From the NCBI GenBank assembly GCA_964445255.1, contig CAYUKM010000038.1, positions 1 through 22,027 on the forward strand: a stretch of 22,027 nt of DNA, read 5' to 3'. This document shows, one piece after another, positions 15,218 to 22,027 of the stretch (the stretch's first letter is position 1; each line of letters opens with the position of its first letter). The notes below the pieces were generated by a model. That model had not been told where the DNA came from and made no database searches. It saw nothing but the letters and a program-made list of their open reading frames with translations. The position numbers and the translations under genes were made by a program. Source of the DNA: SHLQ01 sp964445255 (GTDB lineage Bacteria > Actinomycetota > Acidimicrobiia > Acidimicrobiales > SHLQ01).

Positions 15218-15934
15218 CTACGGATCGAGTGGGCCCGTTGCTTGGCCAGTTTTGCGGCCGTGCATTACGAGGTCGCCAAGTGCGTCCATGACGATCGCAG
15301 CGTTCGCGATGTGGTCGTCGTCTGTTAATTCGATCGGTGGTCCGATCGAGGCGATGACTCTGTGCTTGCCGAGGCGCGCCTTAGGCAGTGGTGTGCCCGG
15401 GGGCCAGGTCTCTTCACACAACGCGAAGCCCACAGGGACGATCGCCGCTCCGGACCCGCGTGCGATTCGAGAGACTCCCGGCCGCCCCGGGCCGACACCG
15501 TTGACCTGATCTTCGGGGCGGGTGATTCTCCCTTCGGGCATGAGCGCAGTCGACTTGCCTGCAGAGAGAGCGTCGATCATCTCCCGCTCGGCCTCGGCAC
15601 CTTGGCCCTTGGCGAACGGTATGCAGCCAATGCCATCGAGGAAGGCGCTGGATGCAGGGTTTGACCAGAATCGAGCGTTCACTCCAATGTGGGCCGGGAT
15701 TCCGAAGTGGCCGAGCACGACGAGCGCAGCGACCAGGTCGAAGAGGCTGCTGTGGTTTGCGACGATCATCGATGGACGATCGGTGGGCAACACGATGCGT
15801 TTGGGCATCTCTACAACCGAACTCATGCGGGAAAGGACGCGTGCGCCGCGAACGGCCGCCCAGAACCGTCGATCAGGGCCAAGGTCAGCGAAGAGCGGAC
15901 GCGCTTCGCCGGGGCCGAGGTCGATTGTCTGCAC
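15218..15934 (-). CDS. 1-acyl-sn-glycerol-3-phosphate acyltransferase-like (PlsC family)
   Basis: A 238-residue PlsC-domain acyltransferase. Motif I is NHSSLFD (N60, H61, D66), the catalytic HX4D pair. IGCIPFAKGQG comes next, then the glycerol-phosphate-binding PEGRIT motif and IVPVGFAL. The known reaction transfers a fatty acyl chain to lysophosphatidate at the membrane during phospholipid synthesis. A phosphatidylinositol-mannoside or other lysolipid acceptor is equally possible by sequence. It has no strong membrane helix. The start is the GTG at 15934, chosen because TACACT lies 6 nt upstream and no ribosome-binding site is visible. It is divergent from metY with 75 nt between them. Confidence 0.85.
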   Translation of the reverse strand: MQTIDLGPGEARPLFADLGPDRRFWAAVRGARVLSRMSSVVEMPKRIVLPTDRPSMIVANHSSLFDLVAALVVLGHFGIPAHIGVNARFWSNPASSAFLDGIGCIPFAKGQGAEAEREMIDALSAGKSTALMPEGRITRPEDQVNGVGPGRPGVSRIARGSGAAIVPVGFALCEETWPPGTPLPKARLGKHRVIASIGPPIELTDDDHIANAAIVMDALGDLVMHGRKTGQATGPLDP

Positions 15935-15940
15935 GGGGTG

Positions 15941-15946
15941 AGTGTA
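15941..15946 (-). promoter_or_regulatory. -10 box TACACT for a leaderless plsC-like gene
   Basis: On the minus strand a TANNNT box ends exactly 6 nt before the GTG start at 15934, repeating the spacing seen before 3730, 6266 and 7733. The -35 region is not evident. Confidence 0.45.
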
Positions 15947-16009
15947 CCGGTCTCGACTGCAAGCCTTTGTGGCCGGTGGACTACGATGCGGCCGACCATA
16001 GGAGGTTTG

Positions 16010-17302
16010 ATGGTCGAGCCCGACTTTCTTCGATTTTCAACGTTGAGCCTGCACGCAGGTCACCAGCCAGACGCCGAAACGGGTGCTCGTGCGGTCCCGG
16101 TTTATTGGTCGACATCGTTCGTATTTGACGACACCGACCAAGCCGCGAGCCGCTTCAACCTGGAGGAACCGGGCTACATCTATTCGCGAATAGGGAACCC
16201 GACTACGGCGGTCCTTGAGGAACGAATCGCGGCGCTCGAAGGTGGTGTCGGGGCTGTCTGCACTGCAAGCGGTATGGCTGCCTTTCATCTTGGGATTGCG
16301 ACCCTCATGGGCCAGGGCGGTCACATTGTTGCCGGTAGGAATCTGTACGGCGGCACAGCGAACATTCTCACGCAGACCCTGCCTCGCTTTGGGATCACCA
16401 CCACCTTCGTCGACCCGCGTGACCCTGACGCCTACGAGGAGGCGATCACCGAGGACACCCGACTCGTCTATGGCGAGACGCTGGGGAACCCGGGCATCGA
16501 GGTGATGGACATCCAAGCGGTCGCTGATGTGGCGCACCGAAACGGCCTGCCGTTGATGGTCGACTCCACCTTCGCCACTCCATACCTCATGAAGCCCATC
16601 GAACATGGAGCGGACATTGTCATGCACTCGATCACCAAGTTCATGGGCGGGCATGGCGTGGCGCTCGGTGGAGTGTTGGTCGACGGGGGACACTTCGACT
16701 GGGACGCGAGCGGAAAATTCCCAACCCTCACCGAGCCCTACGACGGCTACCACGGGCTGGCGTTCTCCGAAGAGTTTGGGCCGGCGGCCTTTATCGCTCG
16801 TGCGCGGGCCGAAGGCCTGCGAGATTTCGGAGCGGCGATCTCTCCGATGAATTCGTTCCAGATTCTCCAAGGCATCGAAACCTTGCCGCTGCGCATGGCC
16901 AAGCACGTGTCCAACGCCGAAGCGGTCATTGCGATGTTGGTGAACCATGATGCGGTCAGTTGGGTATCGCATCCCAGCGCCCCAACCCACCCCGATCACA
17001 AGATGGCCAAGGATCTGTACCCAAAGGGGACGGGCGCGATATTGAGCTTTGGGGTGAAGGGCGGACGAGACGCCGGGCGAAAGTTCATCGAGAACGTCCG
17101 GTTGGCCTCGCACCTCGCAAATGTCGGCGATGCCCGAACTCTGGTTGTTCATCCTGCGTCGACGACGCATCAGCAAATGTCGCTCGAAGCACTCAAAGTT
17201 GCTGGCGTGGGCGAAGACCTCGTCCGTTTGTCGGTTGGCCTAGAGGACGAAGAAGACATCATTGCCGATCTGAACCGGGCGCTTAAAGCGTCGCAGCGAT
17301 AG
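16010..17302 (+). CDS. metY: O-acetylhomoserine sulfhydrylase
   Basis: A 430-residue pyridoxal-phosphate enzyme of the Cys/Met metabolism family. Features are the MetY-type N-terminus FSTLSLHAGHQPDAETGARAVP, the YSRIGNPTTAVLEERIAALEGG block, ASGMAAFHLG, VDSTFATPYL and the cofactor lysine K210 in HSITKFMGGHG. It makes homocysteine from O-acetylhomoserine and sulfide in the cytosol. The open frame extends far upstream, but AGGAGG at 16000-16005 marks the ATG at 16010, and homology starts there. Its stop overlaps the ribosome-binding site of the next gene, so an operon with the hydrolase and the DHPS-like gene is likely. No metX is present in the window. A related cystathionine gamma-synthase activity is less likely. 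Confidence 0.9.
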   Translation: MVEPDFLRFSTLSLHAGHQPDAETGARAVPVYWSTSFVFDDTDQAASRFNLEEPGYIYSRIGNPTTAVLEERIAALEGGVGAVCTASGMAAFHLGIATLMGQGGHIVAGRNLYGGTANILTQTLPRFGITTTFVDPRDPDAYEEAITEDTRLVYGETLGNPGIEVMDIQAVADVAHRNGLPLMVDSTFATPYLMKPIEHGADIVMHSITKFMGGHGVALGGVLVDGGHFDWDASGKFPTLTEPYDGYHGLAFSEEFGPAAFIARARAEGLRDFGAAISPMNSFQILQGIETLPLRMAKHVSNAEAVIAMLVNHDAVSWVSHPSAPTHPDHKMAKDLYPKGTGAILSFGVKGGRDAGRKFIENVRLASHLANVGDARTLVVHPASTTHQQMSLEALKVAGVGEDLVRLSVGLEDEEDIIADLNRALKASQR

Positions 17303-17312
17303 GAGGCCGGAC

Positions 17313-18122
17313 ATGGAGATCACGTACCGAGGCGAAGCTGTTCGAATTGCGACCGGTGGCAGGCCCCACGACCCCGAGCTTCCCGGAATCGTCTTGATTC
17401 ACGGTTCTGGGATGGATCGCACCACGTGGCAAATGCAGAGCCGCTGGTTTGCCCATCATGGCTATCGGGTCGCAGCTATTGACCTTCCGGGGCACGGGCT
17501 GAGTGGTGGGGAGCCGCTTGAGAGGATCCCCGACATGGGGGAGTGGCTTGCTGGTTTGGTGCACGAACTCGACATGGCGCCGTCGCATTTGGTCGGGTTC
17601 TCGCTTGGCACCTTTGTTGTGCTTGAGGCAGCGGCTCAAGATCCAACAAGCGCGGAATCGCTCGTGCTCATCGGCACCGCAGCAGCTATGCCGGTACATC
17701 CGGAGCTTCTGACGGCCAGCGCCGAGGACATCCCTCGTGCAAGTCGGCTGATGACGTCCTGGGCGCTCGGCAGCAAGGCACATAAGGGCGGCCATCGCTC
17801 GCCGGGAACGTGGCTGGTTGGGTCGTCGACGTCGTTGATCGACCGATCGCCGCAGGGTGCCCTGTCACGAGACATGGAAGCCTGCAACGTCTACGACGGA
17901 GCGGTGGAGGCGATGACGAAGGTGGGCGTTCCCGTGACGTTCATTCTCGGTGCTGAGGACAAGATGACACCGATCAAGGCAGCGACGAGTCTTATCGATG
18001 CAGCGAATAACAGCACCGTTGTGAAGATGGATGGGATCGGCCACATGATGCCGATCGAAGACCCTGTCGGGGCGCGCGTCGCCATCGCCGAGGCGATTGG
18101 TTGGGACGGGGCACGAGGTTAG
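17313..18122 (+). CDS. Alpha/beta hydrolase
   Basis: A 269-residue alpha/beta-hydrolase with the complete triad: nucleophile S97 in GFSLGT, D216 in GAEDKMTP and H244 in GIGHMMPIEDP. It also has the oxyanion segment LIHGSGMDRTTW and the DLPGHGLSGG strand. The substrate cannot be inferred. AGGAGG at 17301-17306 overlaps the stop of metY and gives a clean 6-nt spacing to the ATG. The next gene begins 4 nt after its stop, so it is the middle gene of a three-gene operon. Because homoserine O-acetyltransferase (MetX) shares this fold and metY is adjacent, a MetX role was considered, but it is about 100 residues shorter and its nucleophile context differs. Confidence 0.85.
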   Translation: MEITYRGEAVRIATGGRPHDPELPGIVLIHGSGMDRTTWQMQSRWFAHHGYRVAAIDLPGHGLSGGEPLERIPDMGEWLAGLVHELDMAPSHLVGFSLGTFVVLEAAAQDPTSAESLVLIGTAAAMPVHPELLTASAEDIPRASRLMTSWALGSKAHKGGHRSPGTWLVGSSTSLIDRSPQGALSRDMEACNVYDGAVEAMTKVGVPVTFILGAEDKMTPIKAATSLIDAANNSTVVKMDGIGHMMPIEDPVGARVAIAEAIGWDGARG

Positions 18123-18126
18123 GCAC

Positions 18127-18882
18127 GTGGAAATTTTCGGGGTCATCAACGCATCGCCGGATTCGCTCGCTGACTTCTCGGTGGCTACCACCGCGGAGGA
18201 CGCCGAGGCGTATGCTCGCAAGCTCCTCGCCGAAGGCGCTGACCATATCGACCTCGGTGGTCAGGCTTCCCATGGCGACGCGACCATGGTGACCCCCGAC
18301 GAGGAGTGGGCGATTCTCGAAGCGCCACTTCGCGCAATCGCAGCGCTGGGCGTCACGATTTCGGTCGACACCTGGCAGGTGGAGACGGCTAGACGAGCTT
18401 TCGACGCGGGAGCGTCGGTGCTCAACGCAGCCGAAGCGCTTCAGGACACAGCGATGCTTGAGTTCGCTGCCGAGCGAGAGTGTGATGTGGTCCTCCCATT
18501 CATGTTGGGTCCGGATCCGCGTCACCTCAAACATGTCGAGGGGGATCCGGTTGCGGTGATGATCTCGTGGTTCGACGAGCGTCTCCGAGAGGTGGACAAA
18601 TACGGCATCCGGGATCGCTGCTACCTCGACCCCGGAACCGGCTTTGGGCCGGGACATTGGGACTGGAACGACCGTGCTGAGTATCAGCGCAAGATCTACA
18701 CCGGGCTGGATCGGCTGCGCACCTTCGATCTACCGATCTACGTGCCGGTGCCGTGGAAGCAGACCCCGGACCGTATGGAGTTGATGGACATCGCGTTGTC
18801 GCACAACATCGACTTCGCCCGGTCGCACTATCCAGCGCAAGTGCGAGAGCGCCACAACGCCCTGAACCCTGACTCCCCATAA
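18127..18882 (+). CDS. Divergent dihydropteroate-synthase-like (pterin-binding domain) protein
   Basis: A 251-residue TIM-barrel protein of the pterin-binding family, seen in FGVINASPDSLADFS, IDLGGQASHG, ISVDTWQVETARRAFDAGASVLNAAEAL and YLDPGTGFGPG. Each DHPS motif is present but altered: the NVTPDSFSDGG, ESTRPG, IND, MH and SRK signatures of canonical FolP read NASPDSLADFS, QASHG, LNA, LPF and VPWK. That makes normal para-aminobenzoate condensation doubtful. Relatives of this fold also bind methyl-tetrahydrofolate in corrinoid methyltransferases, which is notable beside metY, but no such role is shown. The GTG at 18127 is preferred to an upstream TTG because CGAGG lies 8 nt before it and family homology starts there. 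It ends just before a 45-bp repeat. Confidence 0.7.
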   Translation: MEIFGVINASPDSLADFSVATTAEDAEAYARKLLAEGADHIDLGGQASHGDATMVTPDEEWAILEAPLRAIAALGVTISVDTWQVETARRAFDAGASVLNAAEALQDTAMLEFAAERECDVVLPFMLGPDPRHLKHVEGDPVAVMISWFDERLREVDKYGIRDRCYLDPGTGFGPGHWDWNDRAEYQRKIYTGLDRLRTFDLPIYVPVPWKQTPDRMELMDIALSHNIDFARSHYPAQVRERHNALNPDSP

Positions 18883-18893
18883 CAGGGCTTAGT

Positions 18894-18938
18894 TCTGTGG
18901 TCGGAAACCGGCGATAGTTACTGGAAACGGACCACAGA
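18894..18938 (+). repeat. 45-bp palindromic repeat, copy D
   Basis: The arms (TCTGTGGTC, GACCACAGA) and the centre GCGATAGTTAC match copies B and C, but both 5-nt spacers are changed (GGAAA and AAACG) and one inner CCGG is CTGG. It lies in the 60-nt gap between convergent genes and is followed by TTTT, so it could also act as a bidirectional terminator. Confidence 0.85.
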
Positions 18939-18942
18939 TTTT

Positions 18943-19380
18943 CTATTCGCCGATGTCTTCGTTCCAGAGTTCCGGTCGCTCGGCGATCATGGTCTCCATG
19001 AGTGAAACACAGGTTGGATCGTCCACGACGGTGACCTCGACTCCCCGCGATCGGAGGAGTTCCTCTTCACCCATGAAGGTTTGGTTCTCGCCAACGATCA
19101 CTCGTGGAATCCCATATAACAGGATCGCTCCTGAGCACATCGAGCACGGCGACAACGTCGTGTACAGGGTGCTTTCTCGGTAGGTCGAAGCCGGCAGCCG
19201 GCCCGCGTTTTCAAGTGCGTCCATCTCGCCGTGGAGCGTTGGGCTTCCGTTTTGAATGCGCTTGTTGTGACCGCGTCCGATGATCTTTCCATCGTGAACA
19301 ATGACCGAGCCGATGGGGATACCACCTTCGTCCCAACCGGCCTGTGCCTCATCTACCGCTGCCTGCAGAAACGGATCCAT
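18943..19380 (-). CDS. Yeast-type cytosine deaminase
   Basis: A 145-residue zinc deaminase of the cytidine/deoxycytidylate deaminase fold. The zinc ligands and proton shuttle are H50 and E52 in LHGEMDALENAGR and C79, C82 in SPCSMC. The whole chain follows yeast Fcy1 closely: EGGIPIGS, GRGHNKRIQNGS with N39, TLYTTLSPC, YGIPRVIVGEN, VEVTVVDD, and the C-terminus ERPELWNEDIGE, which carries the substrate-binding Asp of Fcy1. Cytosine to uracil in pyrimidine salvage is therefore the best assignment; another nucleobase is possible. It is unrelated to E. coli CodA, which is an amidohydrolase. It is convergent with the DHPS-like gene. The ATG at 19380 has no obvious ribosome-binding site. Confidence 0.85.
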   Translation of the reverse strand: MDPFLQAAVDEAQAGWDEGGIPIGSVIVHDGKIIGRGHNKRIQNGSPTLHGEMDALENAGRLPASTYRESTLYTTLSPCSMCSGAILLYGIPRVIVGENQTFMGEEELLRSRGVEVTVVDDPTCVSLMETMIAERPELWNEDIGE

Positions 19381-19500
19381 GGATGGGAGTCTTCCAGATC
19401 GCGAACAGAATCAGAACTTTGACCGATGCGATGCGGCCACCTGCTGACCATTCGGGCACACTGGCAGAAGGTCTTCCAAGCAACGAGTAGGGGAACAGCG

Positions 19501-21120
19501 ATGAGCGAGACGGCAAACGATTCAGGTTGGTGGCGCGATGGTGTTGTCTACCAGGTCTATGTCCGGTCGTTCGCTGACGGTAACGGTGACGGGACTGGCG
19601 ATATTGCCGGTCTTCGCGACCGGCTCGACTATCTCAAGGATCTCGGCGTCGATGCTCTTTGGATCAACCCGTGGTACGAGTCGCCACTGCGTGATGGCGG
19701 GTACGACGTAGCCGACTACCGCAAGATCAACCCCCGCTTTGGCACAGTCGAAGAAGTGGAGCTGTTGGTCGCCGAAGCGCACGAGCGGGGGATTCGCATC
19801 ATCGCTGATCTCGTTCCAAACCACACCTCCATCGATCATGCCTGGTTCCAAGAAGCGCTCGCCGCCGGACCCGGCAGCGCAGCTCGCAACAGGTACCACT
19901 TCCTTGACGGCAAGGGGGATGGCTCGGAGCCGCCGAGTAATTGGAGCGCAGTATTTGGAGGTTCGACGTGGGAGCAGGTTGATGATGGCCAGTGGTATCT
20001 CCACATCTTTGACACCTCTCAACCAGATCTCAACTGGCAGAACGAAGAGGTCCGGGCCGAGTTTGACGATGTCCTGCGCTTCTGGCTGGATCGAGGGATC
20101 GACGGATTCCGCATCGATGTCGCGCACGGTTTGGTCAAAGATATGGAGTACCCGGACGTGGAGAACACCGGTGCAATCCTGGAAGTGGAGCTGACAGAAA
20201 ATCATCCGTATTGGGATCGCGACGGTGTGCACGACATCAACCGCCGATGGCGAGCGATTCTCAACGAGTACGACGACCGGATGATGGTGGCCGAAGCGTG
20301 GGTCGCTGCAGACCGGCTTCCCCTCTACTTGCGACCGGACGAGTATCACCAGTCGTTCAACTTCGACCTGCTCGAGGCCGAGTGGGACGCGAAGGAGTTC
20401 GCCGAGATTATCGATCGTTCGGTTAGCGCAGCCGACAAGGTCGGTGCCCCCTCGACGTGGGTTCTCTCGAACCATGACGTGATGCGTCATGCCAGTCGCT
20501 ACGGGTTGCCAAAGGGAACCAATTGGCGCAAGTGGCCAACGCAAGGCAAGCCCGAGGAGATGGATGCAGAACTCGGCCAGCAGCGAGCCCGCGCTGCTGC
20601 GATGATCACGCTTTCGCTGCCGGGGTCGGCCTATGTCTACCAGGGCGAGGAGCTCGGATTGCCCGAGGTCTGGGATCTCCCTGAGGATGTTCTTGACGAC
20701 CCAACCTGGGAGCGGTCGGGACGAACCGAGAAAGGGCGCGATGGAGCTCGCGTACCGCTGCCATGGGAGGCTGATGGTCCGTCGTATGGGTTCGGGGACT
20801 CTTCGCCGTGGCTCCCGCAACCTTCGGCCTTTGGTCCACTATCGGCCGCCGAGCAGGTTGGGGATGACGCGTCGATGCTTTCCTTGTACCGCAAGGCGAT
20901 CAAACTTCGCCGTGAACATCTTTCCTCGGGGCTCGATTTCGCTATCGAAAAAGTCGAAAGCGGGTTGCTTCGATATCGACATGGCCCCCTGCATGTTGTG
21001 GCGAACATGAGCGACTCGCCGGTTGGCTTGCCCGAGGGAACCGTCATGCTGGCGTCGGGACCAGTAACGGATGGGTCACTGGCCGCGAACACTACTGTGT
21101 GGCTTCTTGAACACGTTTAG
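19501..21120 (+). CDS. Alpha-glucosidase, GH13 family
   Basis: A 539-residue GH13 enzyme beginning WWRDGVVYQVYVRSFADGNGDGTGDI, the usual opening of oligo-1,6-glucosidase and actinobacterial alpha-glucosidase groups. The four conserved regions are DLVPNHTS, GFRIDVAHG with nucleophile D206, MVAEAWV with acid/base E265, and LSNHDVMRH with D326. A C-terminal beta domain follows. It has no signal peptide, so it acts in the cytosol, probably releasing glucose from short alpha-linked oligosaccharides such as maltose, isomaltose or trehalose; the linkage is uncertain. AGGGGAA at 19489-19495 marks the ATG at 19501, although the frame is open from 19426. No transporter gene is adjacent. Confidence 0.88.
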   Translation: MSETANDSGWWRDGVVYQVYVRSFADGNGDGTGDIAGLRDRLDYLKDLGVDALWINPWYESPLRDGGYDVADYRKINPRFGTVEEVELLVAEAHERGIRIIADLVPNHTSIDHAWFQEALAAGPGSAARNRYHFLDGKGDGSEPPSNWSAVFGGSTWEQVDDGQWYLHIFDTSQPDLNWQNEEVRAEFDDVLRFWLDRGIDGFRIDVAHGLVKDMEYPDVENTGAILEVELTENHPYWDRDGVHDINRRWRAILNEYDDRMMVAEAWVAADRLPLYLRPDEYHQSFNFDLLEAEWDAKEFAEIIDRSVSAADKVGAPSTWVLSNHDVMRHASRYGLPKGTNWRKWPTQGKPEEMDAELGQQRARAAAMITLSLPGSAYVYQGEELGLPEVWDLPEDVLDDPTWERSGRTEKGRDGARVPLPWEADGPSYGFGDSSPWLPQPSAFGPLSAAEQVGDDASMLSLYRKAIKLRREHLSSGLDFAIEKVESGLLRYRHGPLHVVANMSDSPVGLPEGTVMLASGPVTDGSLAANTTVWLLEHV

Positions 21121-21207
21121 TGAACAAAATATCTCGCTGAGCGGGTGTCTTCCGCCCAATATTGTTAATACCTTCATATGGGTCCCGCGAGCGTAGGAAT
21201 TTTCTGT

Positions 21208-21225
21208 TTAGTTATTCATAACTAA
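21208..21225. promoter_or_regulatory. Perfect 18-bp AT-rich palindrome before the LuxR-type gene
   Basis: TTAGTTATTCATAACTAA has two perfect 8-bp arms around TC. With a one-base offset the symmetry extends to TGTT and AACA on the outside. It lies in an unusually AT-rich intergenic region 66 bp before the ATG at 21291 (9 bp before the alternative GTG at 21234). This is the form and place expected of an operator for a dimeric regulator, perhaps the neighbouring LuxR protein. Confidence 0.55.
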
Positions 21226-21290
21226 CAACCGGTGTGGTCAGTCAGGACGGGGAATTTCACAGCACCGGCAAGGCGACAACTGGGGTAGTC

Positions 21291-22013
21291 ATGGACAATG
21301 GCAACAGCAGCGGCACGGTGGCGAAGCTCATGGTGTTTGAAGGTCAACGTTCCTATGTTGATGCGTTACGTCTAGCGCTCGACATCACTGAGGACCTCCG
21401 AGTGGTAGCGAGCGATGTTCACGTGACGGAGGCTTGTCGACGCGCGACTGAACTGGGAGTAGACGTGGTTGTCTGTTCCAATTCGCCCTCACCGGGGTAC
21501 ACGGGACTCAAGTTAGTGCAGCTGCTACTTGAGGAAAGTAGTCGACTGGGTGGGACACCACGACGGGAGCCTCCGATCCCGACAGTCATATTGACAGAGT
21601 ACCCCACAGCCGGACTCGCCGACGCGGCTCGGGCCTACAGCAATGTATCGATCGTGTCCAAACGCAGCCCGATCACCGACGTGGTGCGCAGCCTTCGATC
21701 TGTAGTGCGAGGCCAGCGCGTCTTCCATGGTGTGAACGAGGATCCATTCGGGTTGAGCAAGGCGGAGATCGAAGTGCTCGAGGCGCTGGTGCAGGGCGGG
21801 ACTGCTTCTTCTATCGCTGCCGACCTTCACCTGAGCGTGCATGCAATTCGAGCCCGAATCCGCGGAGTCCTTACCAAGTCGAACTCGACGAGCCAGCTGG
21901 AAGCGGTTTCGAAGGGGATCTCAAGCGGGGTGGTCGCTCCACCATCGGTTGGTCTACTCGGCGGCGATGCCTATGAGGTACTCGCCGAGAACCAAAGCGA
22001 AACCGGCCTCTAA
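21291..22013 (+). CDS. LuxR/NarL-type regulator with degenerate receiver domain
   Basis: About 240 residues from the ATG at 21291, or 259 from a GTG at 21234; GGGG 5 nt upstream favours the ATG slightly. The N-terminal half is receiver-like (VAKLMVFEGQRSYVDALRLAL, then TELGVDVVVC, VILTEY with T102 and VSKRS with K124). The phospho-acceptor aspartate is a cysteine (C62 in VVVCSNS), and the N-terminal acidic pair is reduced to Glu-Gly. Residues about 154-215 are a LuxR-type helix-turn-helix (FGLSKAEIEVLEALVQGGTASSIAADLHLSVHAIRARI). It probably binds DNA without conventional phosphorylation. No histidine kinase gene is adjacent. It lies downstream of the alpha-glucosidase and of a palindrome it may bind; its targets are otherwise unknown. 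Confidence 0.8.
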   Translation: MDNGNSSGTVAKLMVFEGQRSYVDALRLALDITEDLRVVASDVHVTEACRRATELGVDVVVCSNSPSPGYTGLKLVQLLLEESSRLGGTPRREPPIPTVILTEYPTAGLADAARAYSNVSIVSKRSPITDVVRSLRSVVRGQRVFHGVNEDPFGLSKAEIEVLEALVQGGTASSIAADLHLSVHAIRARIRGVLTKSNSTSQLEAVSKGISSGVVAPPSVGLLGGDAYEVLAENQSETGL

Positions 22014-22027
22014 TTTTACGTTCGCTT

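Noticed and set aside
15689..16009. N-terminal extension of metY to an upstream start
   Set aside because: The extension is antisense to the plsC-like gene, and AGGAGG marks the ATG at 16010, where homology begins.
17313..18122. The alpha/beta hydrolase as MetX (homoserine O-acetyltransferase)
   Set aside because: It is about 100 residues shorter than MetX, and the nucleophile context GFSLGT lacks the MetX pattern.
19522..20820. Long minus-strand open frame of 432 codons opposite the alpha-glucosidase
   Set aside because: It is the antisense shadow of a strong GH13 gene in GC-rich DNA; its translation has no recognisable motif.

Overview
The window looks like a moderately high-GC actinobacterial chromosome fragment, most likely from the class Acidimicrobiia. 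This is an inference from gene content: an EccC-type ATPase fragment next to a WXG protein, orphan branched-chain-amino-acid-type binding lipoproteins, a fused indolepyruvate:ferredoxin oxidoreductase, MaoC and ScoAB, a protein with an S-N-G-R-W-Y-P type N-terminal motif, and several TANNNT boxes placed so that transcripts would be leaderless. Two runs of exactly 100 N show that it is a draft scaffold, possibly metagenome-derived.

Layout. 1-1460: the end of an EccC/FtsK-like type VII secretion ATPase, then a long WXG-type protein with its own promoter, a palindromic operator candidate and a strong terminator. 1460-1946 is mostly non-coding, with a small amber-split reading frame. 1947-5064: two paralogous substrate-binding lipoproteins without permease or ATPase genes. 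The first is interrupted by a scaffold gap in an Asp/Gly-rich linker. 5069-6209: a solo AbiEi-like/DUF559 gene bracketed by a 45-bp palindromic repeat (one copy before it, two after). 6266-14348: a metabolic block with a GabD-like dehydrogenase, a proline-rich protein translationally coupled to the fused oxidoreductase, a MaoC hydratase, ScoA/ScoB CoA transferase and a small membrane protein. 14476-15934 (minus): an ankyrin-repeat protein, whose reading frame is restored when a duplicated 55-bp overlap around the second gap is collapsed, and a PlsC-type acyltransferase. 16010-18882: a tight operon of MetY, an alpha/beta hydrolase and an unusual dihydropteroate-synthase-like protein. The fourth 45-bp repeat separates this operon from a convergent yeast-type cytosine deaminase. 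19501-22013: a GH13 alpha-glucosidase and an atypical LuxR-type regulator with a degenerate receiver, preceded by a perfect AT-rich palindrome.

The functional themes are amino-acid and organic-acid catabolism (2-oxoacid to acyl-CoA by the oxidoreductase, hydration by MaoC, CoA transfer by ScoAB, semialdehyde oxidation by GabD), solute binding at the cell surface, and sulfur amino-acid synthesis. The least explained items are the 45-bp repeat family and its association with the AbiEi/DUF559 gene, the divergent pterin-binding protein, and the long WXG protein. No CRISPR array, tRNA, rRNA, transposase or integrase was seen.
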